Source: Actinokineospora terrae
GTDB taxonomy: Bacteria > Actinomycetota > Actinomycetes > Mycobacteriales > Pseudonocardiaceae
Assembly: GCF_900111175.1 (NCBI RefSeq)
Contig: NZ_FOGI01000012.1
Span: forward strand, 186,001 to 250,000
Length of the DNA: 64,000 nt
Direction of reading: 5' to 3'
Part shown: positions 32,265 through 56,580 of the stretch, one piece after another
Numbering within the stretch: position 1 is the first letter of the stretch
Layout of the letters: each line of letters opens with the position of its first letter
The notes under the pieces: generated by a model
Told to the model about the DNA's origin: nothing
Seen by the model: only the letters and a program-made list of their open reading frames with translations
The model's database searches: none
Translations under genes and position numbers: made by a program

Positions 32265-33785
32265 TCAGGGGTTCTCGGGGCCGAACCAGGTCTGGAGCGC
32301 GGTTTCCAGCTGGTCGGTCGCGGATAAGTGCGGGGTCTCGGGTAGGGCTAGCCAACAGGTGTAGCCGTCGGGGCGGGCCAGGACGGCGGTGGCGGGGAGC
32401 GGGAGATCCGCGACAGCCACGGCGTGCACCCGGTCGGACCAGGGGCCCGCGGTGGCGAGGTGGCGGGGATCGGTGGTGAGCAGGACGCCGTGGCCGGGGT
32501 GGAAGAGGGTGCTGGTCCAGTGGGTGGGGAGTTCGAGGTCGGGGAGCCTGGCGCCGAGCAGCGGGTGGTCCTGGCCGTCCACGGGGTAGCGGATGTCCAG
32601 ACCGGACACCATGCCCGCCAGGTACCTGTTGGCCTCGGGGAGTCTCGCCAGCTCGGTGATGAGCCCGTGCATCGCGCGGGTCTCCGGGTCGGGGTCGGTG
32701 GGGAGGGTCTGGGCCCGGGTGTTGTCCACGACTCTCGCGCCGACCGGGTGGCGTTCGGCGTGGTAGGTGTCGAGCAGGCCGGTCGGCGCGTGGCCCCTGA
32801 CCGTGGCGGCCAGTTTCCAGCCGAGGTTCATGGCGTCCTGGACACCCAGGTTCAGGCCCTGGCCGCCCGCGGGGAAGTGGATGTGCGCGGCATCGCCCGC
32901 CAGGAGCACGCGGTCGACCCGGTAGCGGTCGACCTGCCTGGTGGCGTTGGAGAACCGGGACGCCCAGCGGACCTCCGCGATCTCGCCGTCCTCCCCGTAG
33001 AGCCCGCGGATCGCGGCCTTGACCTCGTCCTCCGACACCGGTGTCGCCTGATCCCCCGCGCGGGCGTCCGGGTCGTTGAAGACCAGGCGGAAGAGACCCT
33101 GCTCCCCCAACGGGATAAGCCCGCCGGTACCGCGTCTGCCGGTCTTCTCCCTGGCAGTCCTCTCTCTGGCAATCGCGTCCTGCACCGACCGCATCCTCGT
33201 GGGCACGGCGGCGGGCAAGACGCCGAAGACGACGTCGGCCACGAACGCGAACTGACTGGCGTCGGTGCCCGGGAAGCCCACACCGAGCAGCTTGCGGACC
33301 GTGCTGCGGCCGCCATCGCACCCGACCAGGTAGCGCGCGTGGATCTCCGACTCACCGGCGGCGGTCCGCACCGTGGCCGTCACACCCGTGTCGTGCTGGG
33401 TGAACCCGACCAGGTCGTGTCCACGCAGGACAGGCACGCCCTGCTCGGCGAGCCGCTCCTCCAGCGCGCGCTCGACCCCGGCCTGCGGGATGGCCACCTG
33501 GTACGGATGCCGGGTCTGCCAACCCTCGTAGCTCAACGGCCGCCCGCCGAAGTGCCCACTCCCCCAGTTGCCCAGGGCGTACTTGCGTGTGCGCTCCAGC
33601 AATCCGCGCAGGTCGAACACCTCGGCCGTGCGGGGTTGCAGGTTCAGCGCCTTCGACTGCCCGCTGCGCTCGGCCAGCCGTTCCACCACGAGCACGGCCA
33701 CCCCGCCGAGCGCCAACTCCGAGGCCAGCACCAGCCCGGTCGGGCCACCGCCCACCACGATCACATCGGTCTGCCGGATCCCCAC
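32265..33785 (-). CDS. FAD-dependent aromatic monooxygenase (PHBH fold)
   Basis: A 506-residue flavoprotein with the N-terminal dinucleotide motif VIVVGGGPTGLVLASELA and the GD-like motif RVLLAGDAAHIHFPAGGQGLNLG, which binds FAD and closes the active site. A C-terminal thioredoxin-like region of about 110 residues is typical of RdmE/MhpA-like hydroxylases. GTG 33785 with GGAGGGG upstream is preferred; ATG 33818 would put extra residues before the nucleotide-binding strand. It follows the siderophore transport genes in the same direction, after an 85-bp gap. Whether it belongs to the siderophore pathway is unknown; it does not resemble an amine N-hydroxylase. Confidence 0.87.
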   Translation of the reverse strand: MGIRQTDVIVVGGGPTGLVLASELALGGVAVLVVERLAERSGQSKALNLQPRTAEVFDLRGLLERTRKYALGNWGSGHFGGRPLSYEGWQTRHPYQVAIPQAGVERALEERLAEQGVPVLRGHDLVGFTQHDTGVTATVRTAAGESEIHARYLVGCDGGRSTVRKLLGVGFPGTDASQFAFVADVVFGVLPAAVPTRMRSVQDAIARERTAREKTGRRGTGGLIPLGEQGLFRLVFNDPDARAGDQATPVSEDEVKAAIRGLYGEDGEIAEVRWASRFSNATRQVDRYRVDRVLLAGDAAHIHFPAGGQGLNLGVQDAMNLGWKLAATVRGHAPTGLLDTYHAERHPVGARVVDNTRAQTLPTDPDPETRAMHGLITELARLPEANRYLAGMVSGLDIRYPVDGQDHPLLGARLPDLELPTHWTSTLFHPGHGVLLTTDPRHLATAGPWSDRVHAVAVADLPLPATAVLARPDGYTCWLALPETPHLSATDQLETALQTWFGPENP

Positions 33786-33870
33786 CAGTGTCCCCTCCGC
33801 GTGAATGGGGAAAGCCACTCCCCCGAAACCGAGAGTACAGAAATCCGGCGAACCGGCGGCGGGTCGATTG

Positions 33871-34905
33871 TTACCGATTGGGGGATTTGCGCCATTGCGC
33901 GGCGAGGAGCCACATCAGGTATACGCCGCCGATGGCGCCGGTGGTGAGGCCTACCGGGAGTTGGATGTCGGGGATGAGGCGTTGGCCCACGAGGTCGGCG
34001 GCGGACAGGAGCGCGGCACCGGTCAGCATGGCGGGAAGGATGCCCGGGCTTGAGGAACGGGTCAGGCGGATGGCCACCTGTGGGGCCGTTAGCGCGATGA
34101 AGTTGATGGGCCCCGCGGCGGCCGTGGCGACTGCGGTGAAAGCCACGCCGATGAGGACTAGAGAAAGGCGGGTCCGTTCCGGTGAGATGCCCAGGGAACC
34201 GGCGGCAGGGTCACCCATTTCCAGCAACGGCATTCGGCGGCCCACGATAAGGGCCACCGGTAGCAGTACCGCGAGCGATATCCACAACGGCATCACGTGG
34301 TCCCAAGTGCGACCGTTGACGCTGCCGAGTTGCCACAGCTGCGCGAGGCGGGCTTCTTGAAGCGACGCGCGGCTCAACAGGTAGGCGTTGATCGACGCCA
34401 GGATCGAGCTGACACCGATGCCGATGAGGATCAGGCGGAAGCCCTGGACCCCTCGGCGGAACGCGAGCAGGTACACCACGATCGCGGACACAAGACCGCC
34501 GACGATGGCGCCAACGGCCACGCTGACCTGTGCGTCCCGGTAGACCAAGAGGACCAGGATGGCGCCGGTGGCCGAACCGGTGGTGAAGCCGATGACGTCC
34601 GGGCTGCCGAGGGGGTTGCGGGACACGCTCTGGAAGATCGCGCCCGCCGCGCCCAACGCGGCCCCTACGCCTATCGAGACGAGGAGCCTGGGTAGGCGGA
34701 ACCGGTTCATCACCAGTTCCAGCCCCGGAGGTCCTTGCCCGAACAGGGTCCGCAGCACGTCCGACACGGTGGCCGGGTAGTCGCCTGTGGTCAGTGTGAG
34801 AGCCGCTAGGGCCAACAGGGCCACGACGAGGATGGCGCCGACGACCAGTGGACGGCGGTGCAACCGGACGGAGAGCGGGCCCACCCGCACGAAGGAGGCG
34901 CTCAC
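33871..34905 (-). CDS. FecCD-family iron-siderophore permease subunit 2
   Basis: A 344-residue integral membrane protein with about nine or ten helices. It has the FecCD features FRLPRLLVSIGVGAALGAAGAIFQ, SRNPLGSPDVIGFTTGSATGA, LLGISPERTR-like coupling-helix region and AGPINFIALTAPQVAIRL. It pairs with the preceding permease (34902-35915) to form the heterodimeric import channel for the ferric siderophore. GTG 34905 overlaps the partner's stop by four bases. The C-terminus ends in WRKSPNR. No ATP-binding subunit follows. Confidence 0.95.
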   Translation of the reverse strand: MSASFVRVGPLSVRLHRRPLVVGAILVVALLALAALTLTTGDYPATVSDVLRTLFGQGPPGLELVMNRFRLPRLLVSIGVGAALGAAGAIFQSVSRNPLGSPDVIGFTTGSATGAILVLLVYRDAQVSVAVGAIVGGLVSAIVVYLLAFRRGVQGFRLILIGIGVSSILASINAYLLSRASLQEARLAQLWQLGSVNGRTWDHVMPLWISLAVLLPVALIVGRRMPLLEMGDPAAGSLGISPERTRLSLVLIGVAFTAVATAAAGPINFIALTAPQVAIRLTRSSSPGILPAMLTGAALLSAADLVGQRLIPDIQLPVGLTTGAIGGVYLMWLLAAQWRKSPNR

Positions 34906-35915
34906 AGCTGCGTGATCCGGCGTCGGCGGGCCAAGGCGATGAACACGGGTGCCCCCAGGAACGCCGTCACGATGCCGACCTGCAGTTCGCCCGGCGCGCC
35001 GAGGATCCGGCCGAGCACGTCGGCGCCGACGAGCAGGATGCCCGCCAGCACCGCGGCGTAGGGCAGCACCCAGCGCTGGTCGGGGCCGATGATCATCCTG
35101 GCCACGTGCGGGACGGCGAGGCCGACGAACACGATCGGGCCGACCGCCGCCGTCGCCGCGCCGCACAGCAGGGTGACCGCGAGCGCGCCGACGAGCCGGA
35201 CGTGGTTGACCCGCAGGCCGAGCGCGCGGCCGGTGTCGTCGCCCAGCGCCAGCGCGTTGAGCGGGCGGCCGAGGCCGAGCGCGACCAGCACCCCGGCGCC
35301 GATGAACGGCGAGACCTCCAGGAACACGTCCATGCCGCGGCCCGCGAGCGACCCGATGACCCAGAACCGGAACCGGTCGAAGGTCTGGGCGTCGAGCACC
35401 AGGATGATCCCGACGACGGCGTTGAGCGCCGCGGTGAGCGCGGCCCCGGCGACGACCATCCGGTCGGGGGTGGCGGCCCGGCCGCTGGCGCCGAGCGCGT
35501 ACACCGCGACGGAGGCGGCCGCCGCGCCCAGCATGGAGAACCACACGTACCCGCTGGGCGCGGTGACGCCGAGCAGCGAGATCGCCAGGACCACCGCGGT
35601 CGAGGCGCCGATCTCCACGCCGAGCACGCCGGGGTCGGCCAGCGGGTTGCGGGTCAGCGCCTGCATGAGGGCGCCCGCGAGGCCGAGGGCGACGCCGACG
35701 AACAGGCCGATCACCGTGCGCGGGAACCGCAGTTCGCGGACGATGTAGGCGATCTCGCTGCCGTCGTCGTGCCACAACAGGCGCCACACGGTCCCCGCGT
35801 CGATGTGCTCGGCACCGACGACCATGCTCGACACACACACCGCGGCGAGCACCACAAGAGCGCCGATCAGCCCTAAGAGGCGCACGCTTGTGGTGCGGGG
35901 ACGCGTTTCCTGCAC
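34902..35915 (-). CDS. FecCD-family iron-siderophore permease subunit 1
   Basis: A 337-residue membrane protein with VRELRFPRTVIGLFVGVALG, GALMQALTRNPLADPGVLG and GPIVFVGLAVPHVARMI, the signature blocks of BtuC/FecCD permeases. GTG 35915 is chosen because GAGGGG lies six bases upstream and it begins just before the first helix. TTG codons at 35975 and 35966 are possible but would add a polar 20-residue extension. It follows the oxygenase gene by 68 bp and overlaps permease 2, so it is part of the siderophore operon. Confidence 0.95.
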   Translation of the reverse strand: MQETRPRTTSVRLLGLIGALVVLAAVCVSSMVVGAEHIDAGTVWRLLWHDDGSEIAYIVRELRFPRTVIGLFVGVALGLAGALMQALTRNPLADPGVLGVEIGASTAVVLAISLLGVTAPSGYVWFSMLGAAAASVAVYALGASGRAATPDRMVVAGAALTAALNAVVGIILVLDAQTFDRFRFWVIGSLAGRGMDVFLEVSPFIGAGVLVALGLGRPLNALALGDDTGRALGLRVNHVRLVGALAVTLLCGAATAAVGPIVFVGLAVPHVARMIIGPDQRWVLPYAAVLAGILLVGADVLGRILGAPGELQVGIVTAFLGAPVFIALARRRRITQL

Positions 35916-35961
35916 CAGCGACCCCTCGTCGGTCTGTGCGGTGTCACCGCTCTGGCGACCG

Positions 35962-35977
35962 GGCAAGGCTAACAACT
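35962..35977. promoter_or_regulatory. weak IdeR/DmdR-like iron box
   Basis: GGCAAGGCTAACAACT shares the core AGGCTAAC with the actinobacterial iron box (consensus TTAGGTTAGGCTAACCTAA), but the outer arms are poor. It lies in the 68-bp gap before the permease genes, a sensible place for an iron-responsive operator. It is reported as a possibility only. Confidence 0.22.
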
Positions 35978-35982
35978 CCCCT

Positions 35983-36897
35983 TCACGCGGAGGATTCCGC
36001 CATGGCGACGGCGATCTTGCGCGGGCCGGTGAACGGTTCCCTGCCGTGCGCGGCGGACATGTTGTCCACTACCAACAGGTCGTCGCGCTGGTAGTCGAAC
36101 CGGGTCGACGCGGCCCGGTAGCACTGCCGGAGGTGGGCCACCACATCGTCGGGGATGACGCTGCCGTCGCCGTAGTACGAGTTGTTGGGGAATCCGTCAG
36201 GGCCGTAGATCTCGGCGATGCCCTCGCGGACCTCGGCGGGCAGGCTGCTCTCGTGGAAGATGACGATGTGGTTGAACCACACCGGCAGCCCTGTCACCGG
36301 ATGGTGGTGCACTGCGTCGCGTACCGCGCGAGTGCGTAACCCGTCGGAGCCCACCCATTCCGCGGTAAGACCACCCGCCGCGCACTGCTTGTCGACCTGT
36401 GCACGGTCCTCTGTGCCGAACGCGGTCCACCAGCGCAGGCCGACGTCCTCGCCGTAGTTGCGCACGACCATCCACCGGCGCTGCTCGAACTCGGCGCGCA
36501 CGTCCGGGTCGATGCGCTCGTAGACCTCGCGGATGGAGGCCAGCGGCGTGGCACCCTCGGTGAGGGGCGGCTCGACGCAGTGGAAGAACAGCGTCAGCGG
36601 CCACACCGCCTGGTACGACATCTCGGTGTGCAGGGGGATCTCGGCCTGCGCGGGGTAAGAGGTCGAGGTGTAAACGTTCCCCTTGATCACGCTGCGCGGG
36701 GAGGACTGCTCGGTGTAAGTGAGCGGTTCCCCCGAGAGCGCGCGCACGGCGTCGGTAAGCCCGTCAGCGCCGCCGATCTCGAAACCGCGCAGAAGCACAG
36801 CGCCGTGCTCGACGAGCTTGGTGCGTAGTGCGTCACGGTCACCGGTGATCCTGTCGACCACAGGTCCCTCGCCCTGGATCGTGTAGGCCAGTGTCAT
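35983..36897 (-). CDS. Fe(II)/2-oxoglutarate beta-hydroxylase (SyrP/AsnO-like)
   Basis: A 304-residue TauD/TfdA-fold oxygenase. The facial triad shows His and Glu in LHTEMSY (HxE, as in AsnO/VioC, rather than HxD) and the distal His in NMSAAHGREPF. The 2-oxoglutarate Arg follows in GPRKI. Other typical blocks are VLLRGFEI and GATPLASIREVYERI. Relatives (SyrP, AsnO) hydroxylate the beta-carbon of Asp or Asn, free or on a carrier protein. In a siderophore operon it most likely makes beta-hydroxy-aspartate or -asparagine, an iron ligand, fitting the Asx-like A domain of the 56577-61034 NRPS. It lies 33 bp after the binding-protein gene and 68 bp before the permeases. Confidence 0.85.
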   Translation of the reverse strand: MTLAYTIQGEGPVVDRITGDRDALRTKLVEHGAVLLRGFEIGGADGLTDAVRALSGEPLTYTEQSSPRSVIKGNVYTSTSYPAQAEIPLHTEMSYQAVWPLTLFFHCVEPPLTEGATPLASIREVYERIDPDVRAEFEQRRWMVVRNYGEDVGLRWWTAFGTEDRAQVDKQCAAGGLTAEWVGSDGLRTRAVRDAVHHHPVTGLPVWFNHIVIFHESSLPAEVREGIAEIYGPDGFPNNSYYGDGSVIPDDVVAHLRQCYRAASTRFDYQRDDLLVVDNMSAAHGREPFTGPRKIAVAMAESSA

Positions 36898-36929
36898 CGA
36901 GTTTCTCCTCTATGGACAGTCAGCGCCGG

Positions 36930-37991
36930 TCAGGCCTTGGTCGCGGCGGCGACGACCTTGGGCACGATCTTCTCCAGCGCGAACGGGATGCTCAGGGTGG
37001 ACGGGAACGCCAGCGACAGCGCCTCGCCGACCTCCAGCGCGACGTAGGCGCCGCGCTTGACCGCGGGCAGGGCCTGGAACAGGCGGTCGCCCTCGACCTG
37101 CTTGCGCTCGTCCTCGCTGCGGAAGGAGAACAGCACGACGTCGGCGTCGAGCAGCTTCGTGTTCTCCTTGGCGACCACCGCGCGGCCCGCGGGACCGGCC
37201 TGCGGGAGGCTGGTGACCTGGTCGGAGAGCTTGAGGCCGAGCTGGGACAGGAACCGCGCGGAGGCGTCGGTCGGCAGGACGACGGTGGCGAGCTCACCCT
37301 CGGCGTTGAGCAGGCTGAAGGTGAAGGTCTTGCCCTCCAGCGCGGCCTTGTTCCTGTCCTTGGCCGCGGCGATCCCGGACTCGACGTCGGCGATGGCCTT
37401 CTCGGCGGCGTCGGCCTTGCCCAGCGCGGCGCCGATGCGCTTGGCCCTGGTCTGCCAGGTGTCCTCGGCGACGTCGTCCTGGTAGGACAGGGTGGGGGCG
37501 ATGGCGGTGAGGTTGGCGAAGTCGTCGGCCAGGGTGTAGCTGTCGGTGGCCAGGATCAGGTCGGGGGCGAGCTCGGTGATCTTCTCGAACGGCAGGTTGT
37601 CCTCGACCTCGATCTGCTGCGGCGCCTTGGCCCCGCCCAGCTTGGCCTCGACCCACGGCGCGAGGCCGGAGTCGAAGTTGGTCTGCGGGGTGATGGCGAT
37701 CGGGACGACGCCGAGCGAGACGGCCTCGTCGACATCGCGCATGAACCCGACGGTGAGCACGCGGCCGGGCTGACTGGGGATGATGGCCTTGCCCTCGGCG
37801 CCCTCGATGGTGAGCGGGAAGCCCGCGCCCGCCGCACCGCTGGTGGGGGCCCCGCTCGCGCCGGTGGCCGGGGTCGGGGTGTCGCTGGAACCGCAGGCGG
37901 CCATGCCCAGGGTCAGCGCGCCCGCGGCCGAGCCGCTCAGGAAGAGCCTGCGGGAGAACGGCCGGGCGGGGCGCGGGGAGAGGTCGACCAT
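36930..37991 (-). CDS. siderophore-binding lipoprotein (FhuD/FecB-like, Tat-exported)
   Basis: A periplasmic-binding-type lipoprotein of about 353 residues. The N-terminus has a Tat-like SRRLFLSG motif, a hydrophobic stretch and a lipobox ending GMAAC. A Ser/Thr/Ala-rich linker precedes the two-lobed class III binding fold, with RVLTVGFMRDVDEAVSLGV, ELAPDLILA, AIAPTLSYQ and TWQTRAKRIGAALGKADAA. It captures the ferric siderophore for the FecCD pair. ATG 37991 follows AAAGG; ATG 38024 overlaps the NRPS stop (ATGA) and is the alternative start, adding 11 residues. Co-transcription with the NRPS genes ties uptake to synthesis. Confidence 0.94.
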   Translation of the reverse strand: MVDLSPRPARPFSRRLFLSGSAAGALTLGMAACGSSDTPTPATGASGAPTSGAAGAGFPLTIEGAEGKAIIPSQPGRVLTVGFMRDVDEAVSLGVVPIAITPQTNFDSGLAPWVEAKLGGAKAPQQIEVEDNLPFEKITELAPDLILATDSYTLADDFANLTAIAPTLSYQDDVAEDTWQTRAKRIGAALGKADAAEKAIADVESGIAAAKDRNKAALEGKTFTFSLLNAEGELATVVLPTDASARFLSQLGLKLSDQVTSLPQAGPAGRAVVAKENTKLLDADVVLFSFRSEDERKQVEGDRLFQALPAVKRGAYVALEVGEALSLAFPSTLSIPFALEKIVPKVVAAATKA

Positions 37992-38020
37992 GGACGTGCC
38001 TTTCTGCGGTTCTGACTGCT

Positions 38021-41000
38021 TCATCTGTCCCCACCGGGGGTGGGGGTCCTCAACACGGCCGCGACGAGCGGGCCGACCACGCGCAGCGCGTGGGAAGTCA
38101 GGAAAGACTCGTGTTCGACGTCGACCGTGTGTGTGGTGAGCTGCCCCGCGATGTAGGGCTCCCACGAGGTGGGGTCCCCGCCCGGGGTTGCTCGCACTAA
38201 GAGGGCGTCGCCGACGTAGAGGTCGGGTTTGACGGTGGTGTCAACGTTCGCGACAGCGCGCATGCTGGTGGCGAGCGCGCTGATGCGGTCGGCGCCGAGG
38301 CCGGTAAGGAGTCCGGTGTCGGCGAGTTCGGCGGCACGGTCAGGGGTCATGGTGTCCGGGTCGATGTCGTCGACGAGGTAACCCGCGCGCTGGAGCCATT
38401 CGTGCAGGAAGCGGGACTCGCCGCCCGGTTCTCCCGGCTCGTCGCCGCCCGGGTAGCCGTCGAGCAGGACCAGGGCGGTGACCCGGTCGAGCCTGCAGGC
38501 GATGGCGTGGGCGAGGACGGCGCCGAGGGACCAGCCGAGCAGGCGGACCGGTCCGGTGGGCGCGGCGGCGGTGATCAGCTCGGCGTAGCGGTCGGCCACC
38601 TCGTCCACGGTCACGGGCTCGGTGAAACCGGTGGCCTGGAGGCCGTAGACAGGGATGTCGGGGTCGATGTGGGCGAGGAGCCCGGTGTAAGACCAGCTGA
38701 GACCGAGGCCGGGGTGTACGCAGAAGAGCGGCGCGGCAGTGCCTACGGGCCTCAGTGGGAGCAGCGGTTCGTACGCGGTGTCTTGGTCGGTCGCATCCAA
38801 GCGGGCAGCGAGCGCGGCCGGGGTGGGGGCGTCGAACACGGCGCGCAGTCCGGGTGTGGCGTCGAGGTCGGCGCGGATCCGGGAGATGAGGCGGGCGGCG
38901 AGCAGGGAGTGGCCGCCGTGGGCGAAGAACGAGTCGTCGACACCGACCTCGGGCAGGCCGAGCAGTTCGGCGTAGAGGTCGCACAGGACGCGTTCGGCGC
39001 GGGTGCGGGGGGCGCGGGCGGCCGTGGCCGCGTACTGGGGCGCGGGCAGGGCGCGGCGGTCGAGCTTGCCGTTGGGGGTCGCGGGGAAGGTGTCGATGGC
39101 GACGATGGCGGCGGGCACGAGGTGGTCGGGCAGGGTCCTGGCGAGGGCCGCGCGGAGGTCGGCCGGGTCGGCGTCGGCGGGGGTCACGTAGCCGACGAGC
39201 CGGGTGACGCCCGCGTCGGTCCTGGCGATGACGGCGGCCTGGCGGACGGTGGGGTGGGTCAGCAGGGCGGCCTCGACCTCGCCGGGTTCGACGCGGTGGC
39301 CCCGGATCTTGACCTGGTCGTCGGCGCGGCCGAGGAACTCCAGGGTGCCCTCGGCGGTCCGGCGGACCAGGTCGCCGGTGCGGTAGAGGCGGTCGCCGGT
39401 GCCGTAGGGGTCCGCGATGAAGCGGGTCGCGGTCTCTCCGGGTCGGTCGTCGTACCCGCGCGCGACACCGGCACCTGCCATGTAGAGCTCACCGGGGACA
39501 CCGATCGCGACCGGGCGTAGAGCCGAGTCGAGTACAACGGCGTCGGCACCCGTGATGGGCTTACCGATATGTGGTTGTCCGGGAGTGACTACTGCCCAGG
39601 TGGCGTCAACTGTGCACTCGGTGGGGCCGTACAGGTTGAGGGCTAGGCCGTCGAACGCGGCTAGGTCGTTCCATAGGCGTGGGCTGACTGCTTCGGCGCC
39701 GGTAGCGATGACGGAGATGCCGGCGTCGAGGAGCCCGTCCGCGACTAGAAGCTCAAGCAGGGACGGTGGCGCGTCCACGAAGTCGATGCTGTGGTGCGTG
39801 CAGTAGTCGACGATGCCGGGTGAGTCGCCCATGAGGTGGTCGGGCAGGACGTGGACGGTATGGCCCGCGAAGAGCCACAGCAGTGGGTCCACGGAGCCGT
39901 CGAACGCGAACGAGAGCAGGTTGAGGGCGCGGAACCGGCGGGGTTGAACGATGAACGCGGCGCGGTGTGCAAGGGCGAGGTTGGCCACTCCCCCGTGGGT
40001 AGCGACAACGCCCTTGGGTCGGCCTGTCGAGCCAGAGGTGAAGACGATGTAAGCAGCGGAGTCCGGGCTTACCGGACCAGGCAGCCAACCGCGCGAGTCC
40101 GACGCCGGAGGTGTCGTGTTGTCGATGACCACTACCGGGCGCGCGGCGGCAAGGGTCGCGGCGATCCGGTCTGCGGGGTAGGCCGGGTCGACGGGGACAA
40201 CGACCGCGCCTGCCTTCCAGACGGCGAACATCGACACGATGACGTCAACCGAGCGCGGTAGCACTACCGCGACGCGGTCCTCTTCGTCGACACCTTGGGA
40301 TACGAGGTACCTCGCGAGGTTGGTCGACTGGGCGTCCAACTCGCGGAAGGTCAGGGACACCTCACCGCACGCGACGGCAGGCTCGTCCGAGTCGGCGTGC
40401 TCGGCGAAAAGGTCGAGCAGGGTCGTCGTGCGTGGTTCGACGCGCGGGCGGGGTGGTGCGGGCGGGTGGTTGACCTCGCCTACGTAGTCGACCCGCGTCA
40501 GGTCGCGCAGGGCGGAGAGCAGGAGAGCGCCGATGCTGGCGGCGTGGTCGCCATCCAGGCGGTGTTCCAGGCCCAGGGTGAGGTGTGCGCCGGGCTCGGC
40601 GGTGAGGGTAAGCGGGTAGTGCGTGGCGTCGTCGGTGTCGACGCCGGTGGCGCGCACGTCCATCGCCTCGCGGACCGTGTCGATAGCGGTGTCGTCCACG
40701 GGGTAGGTCTCGACGACGACGAGGGTGTCGAACAGGTCCCCTACCCCTACCGCGGCCTGGATCTCGCCGAGGTTGAGGTGGTGGTGGTCGAGCACGGACG
40801 TCTGCGCGCGGTGGAGTTGCCGCAGCAGGTCTGGGATCTCGGTCCAGGGGTTGAGCCTGACTCGCACAGGGATGGTGTTGATGAACAGGCCCACCATGGA
40901 GTCGACGCCGGACAGGTCGGCAGGCCTACCGGACACCGTGGCACCGAAGACGACGTCGTCGCGTCCGGTAAGGCTGCCTACCAGGATGCCCCAGGCGGCG

Positions 41001-41688
41001 TGAAGGACTGTGCTGACGGTGACGCCCGCGCGACGCGCCAACTCGGTGACTGCCGCGCTCAAGTCCTCGGGTTCGACCAGTTCCAGCCTTTGCGGCCTAC
41101 CTGTCGCAGGCAGCGCTGTCAGGGTCGGTTCGGTGACCCCGTCGAGAAGATCCGCCCATGCCTTGAGTCCGGTTGCCTTGTCTCGTTTGGACAACCAGGC
41201 CAGGAAGTCTCGGTAGGGGCGAACGCGCGGTAGTGGGGTCCCGCTATAGAGGGCGAACAGGTCGCGCAGCAGCAGCGGGCCGGACCAGCCATCGAGCAGG
41301 ATGTGGTGGCTGGTGATGACGAGCCGGTGGGTGGTGTCGCCGGTGCGGGCAAGCAGGAACCGGATCAGTGGCGGCTTGTCGAGCACGAACGGCTCGTCCG
41401 GCGGCTCGGTGTTCGTGCGCAGGTCGACCTCGGCCCATGGCACACGCACACGCCGCAGGACGACCTGGACGGCCCCGGTGGCGTTCTGCACGAACGCGGT
41501 CCGCAGCACGGCGTGCCGTTGTACTAGGGCCTCAGCGGCTTCTCGCAGCCGGACAGCGTCAACGGCGCCGTCTAGGTCCACCACTGTCCGCACGGTGTAA
41601 ACGTCGTCGGTGTCGTCCAAGAGGGCGTGGAACAGCAGGCCCTCTTGCAGTGGGGCGAGGGGCAGGACTTCCTCGATGTTGGACCGGC

Positions 41689-41692
<4 letters not shown>
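38021..41692 (-). CDS. terminal NRPS, C-A-T-TE
   Basis: A 1,223-residue NRPS. The C domain (about 1-420; HHILLDGW) begins VLPLAPLQEGLLFH, typical of C domains that take a D-residue donor. The A domain follows (about 425-890), then T (GGHSLLAARL, about 925) and a thioesterase (GWSLG, about 1053). The A-domain core motif reads FDGSVDPLLW, with four extra residues compared with the usual FDxSVW, and DAPPSL replaces the usual segment after it. Without the insertion the code would read roughly D-G-W-D-I-T-L-V-D; I cannot assign a substrate. GTG 41692 overlaps the giant NRPS stop. The TE would release the finished peptide as acid or ring. Confidence 0.95.

Positions 41693-56576
<14,884 letters not shown>

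Positions 56577-56580
<4 letters not shown>

Noticed and set aside
32265..33785. FAD monooxygenase considered as the missing ornithine N-hydroxylase
   Set aside because: Its GGGPTGL and GDAAHIHFPAGGQGLNLG motifs are those of PHBH-fold aromatic hydroxylases. The NADPH motif and fold of SidA/PvdA enzymes are absent.
35915..35975. Upstream TTG starts for the first FecCD permease
   Set aside because: TTG 35975 has no spacing from its purine run, and both TTG options add a polar extension. GTG 35915 has a well-placed ribosome site.
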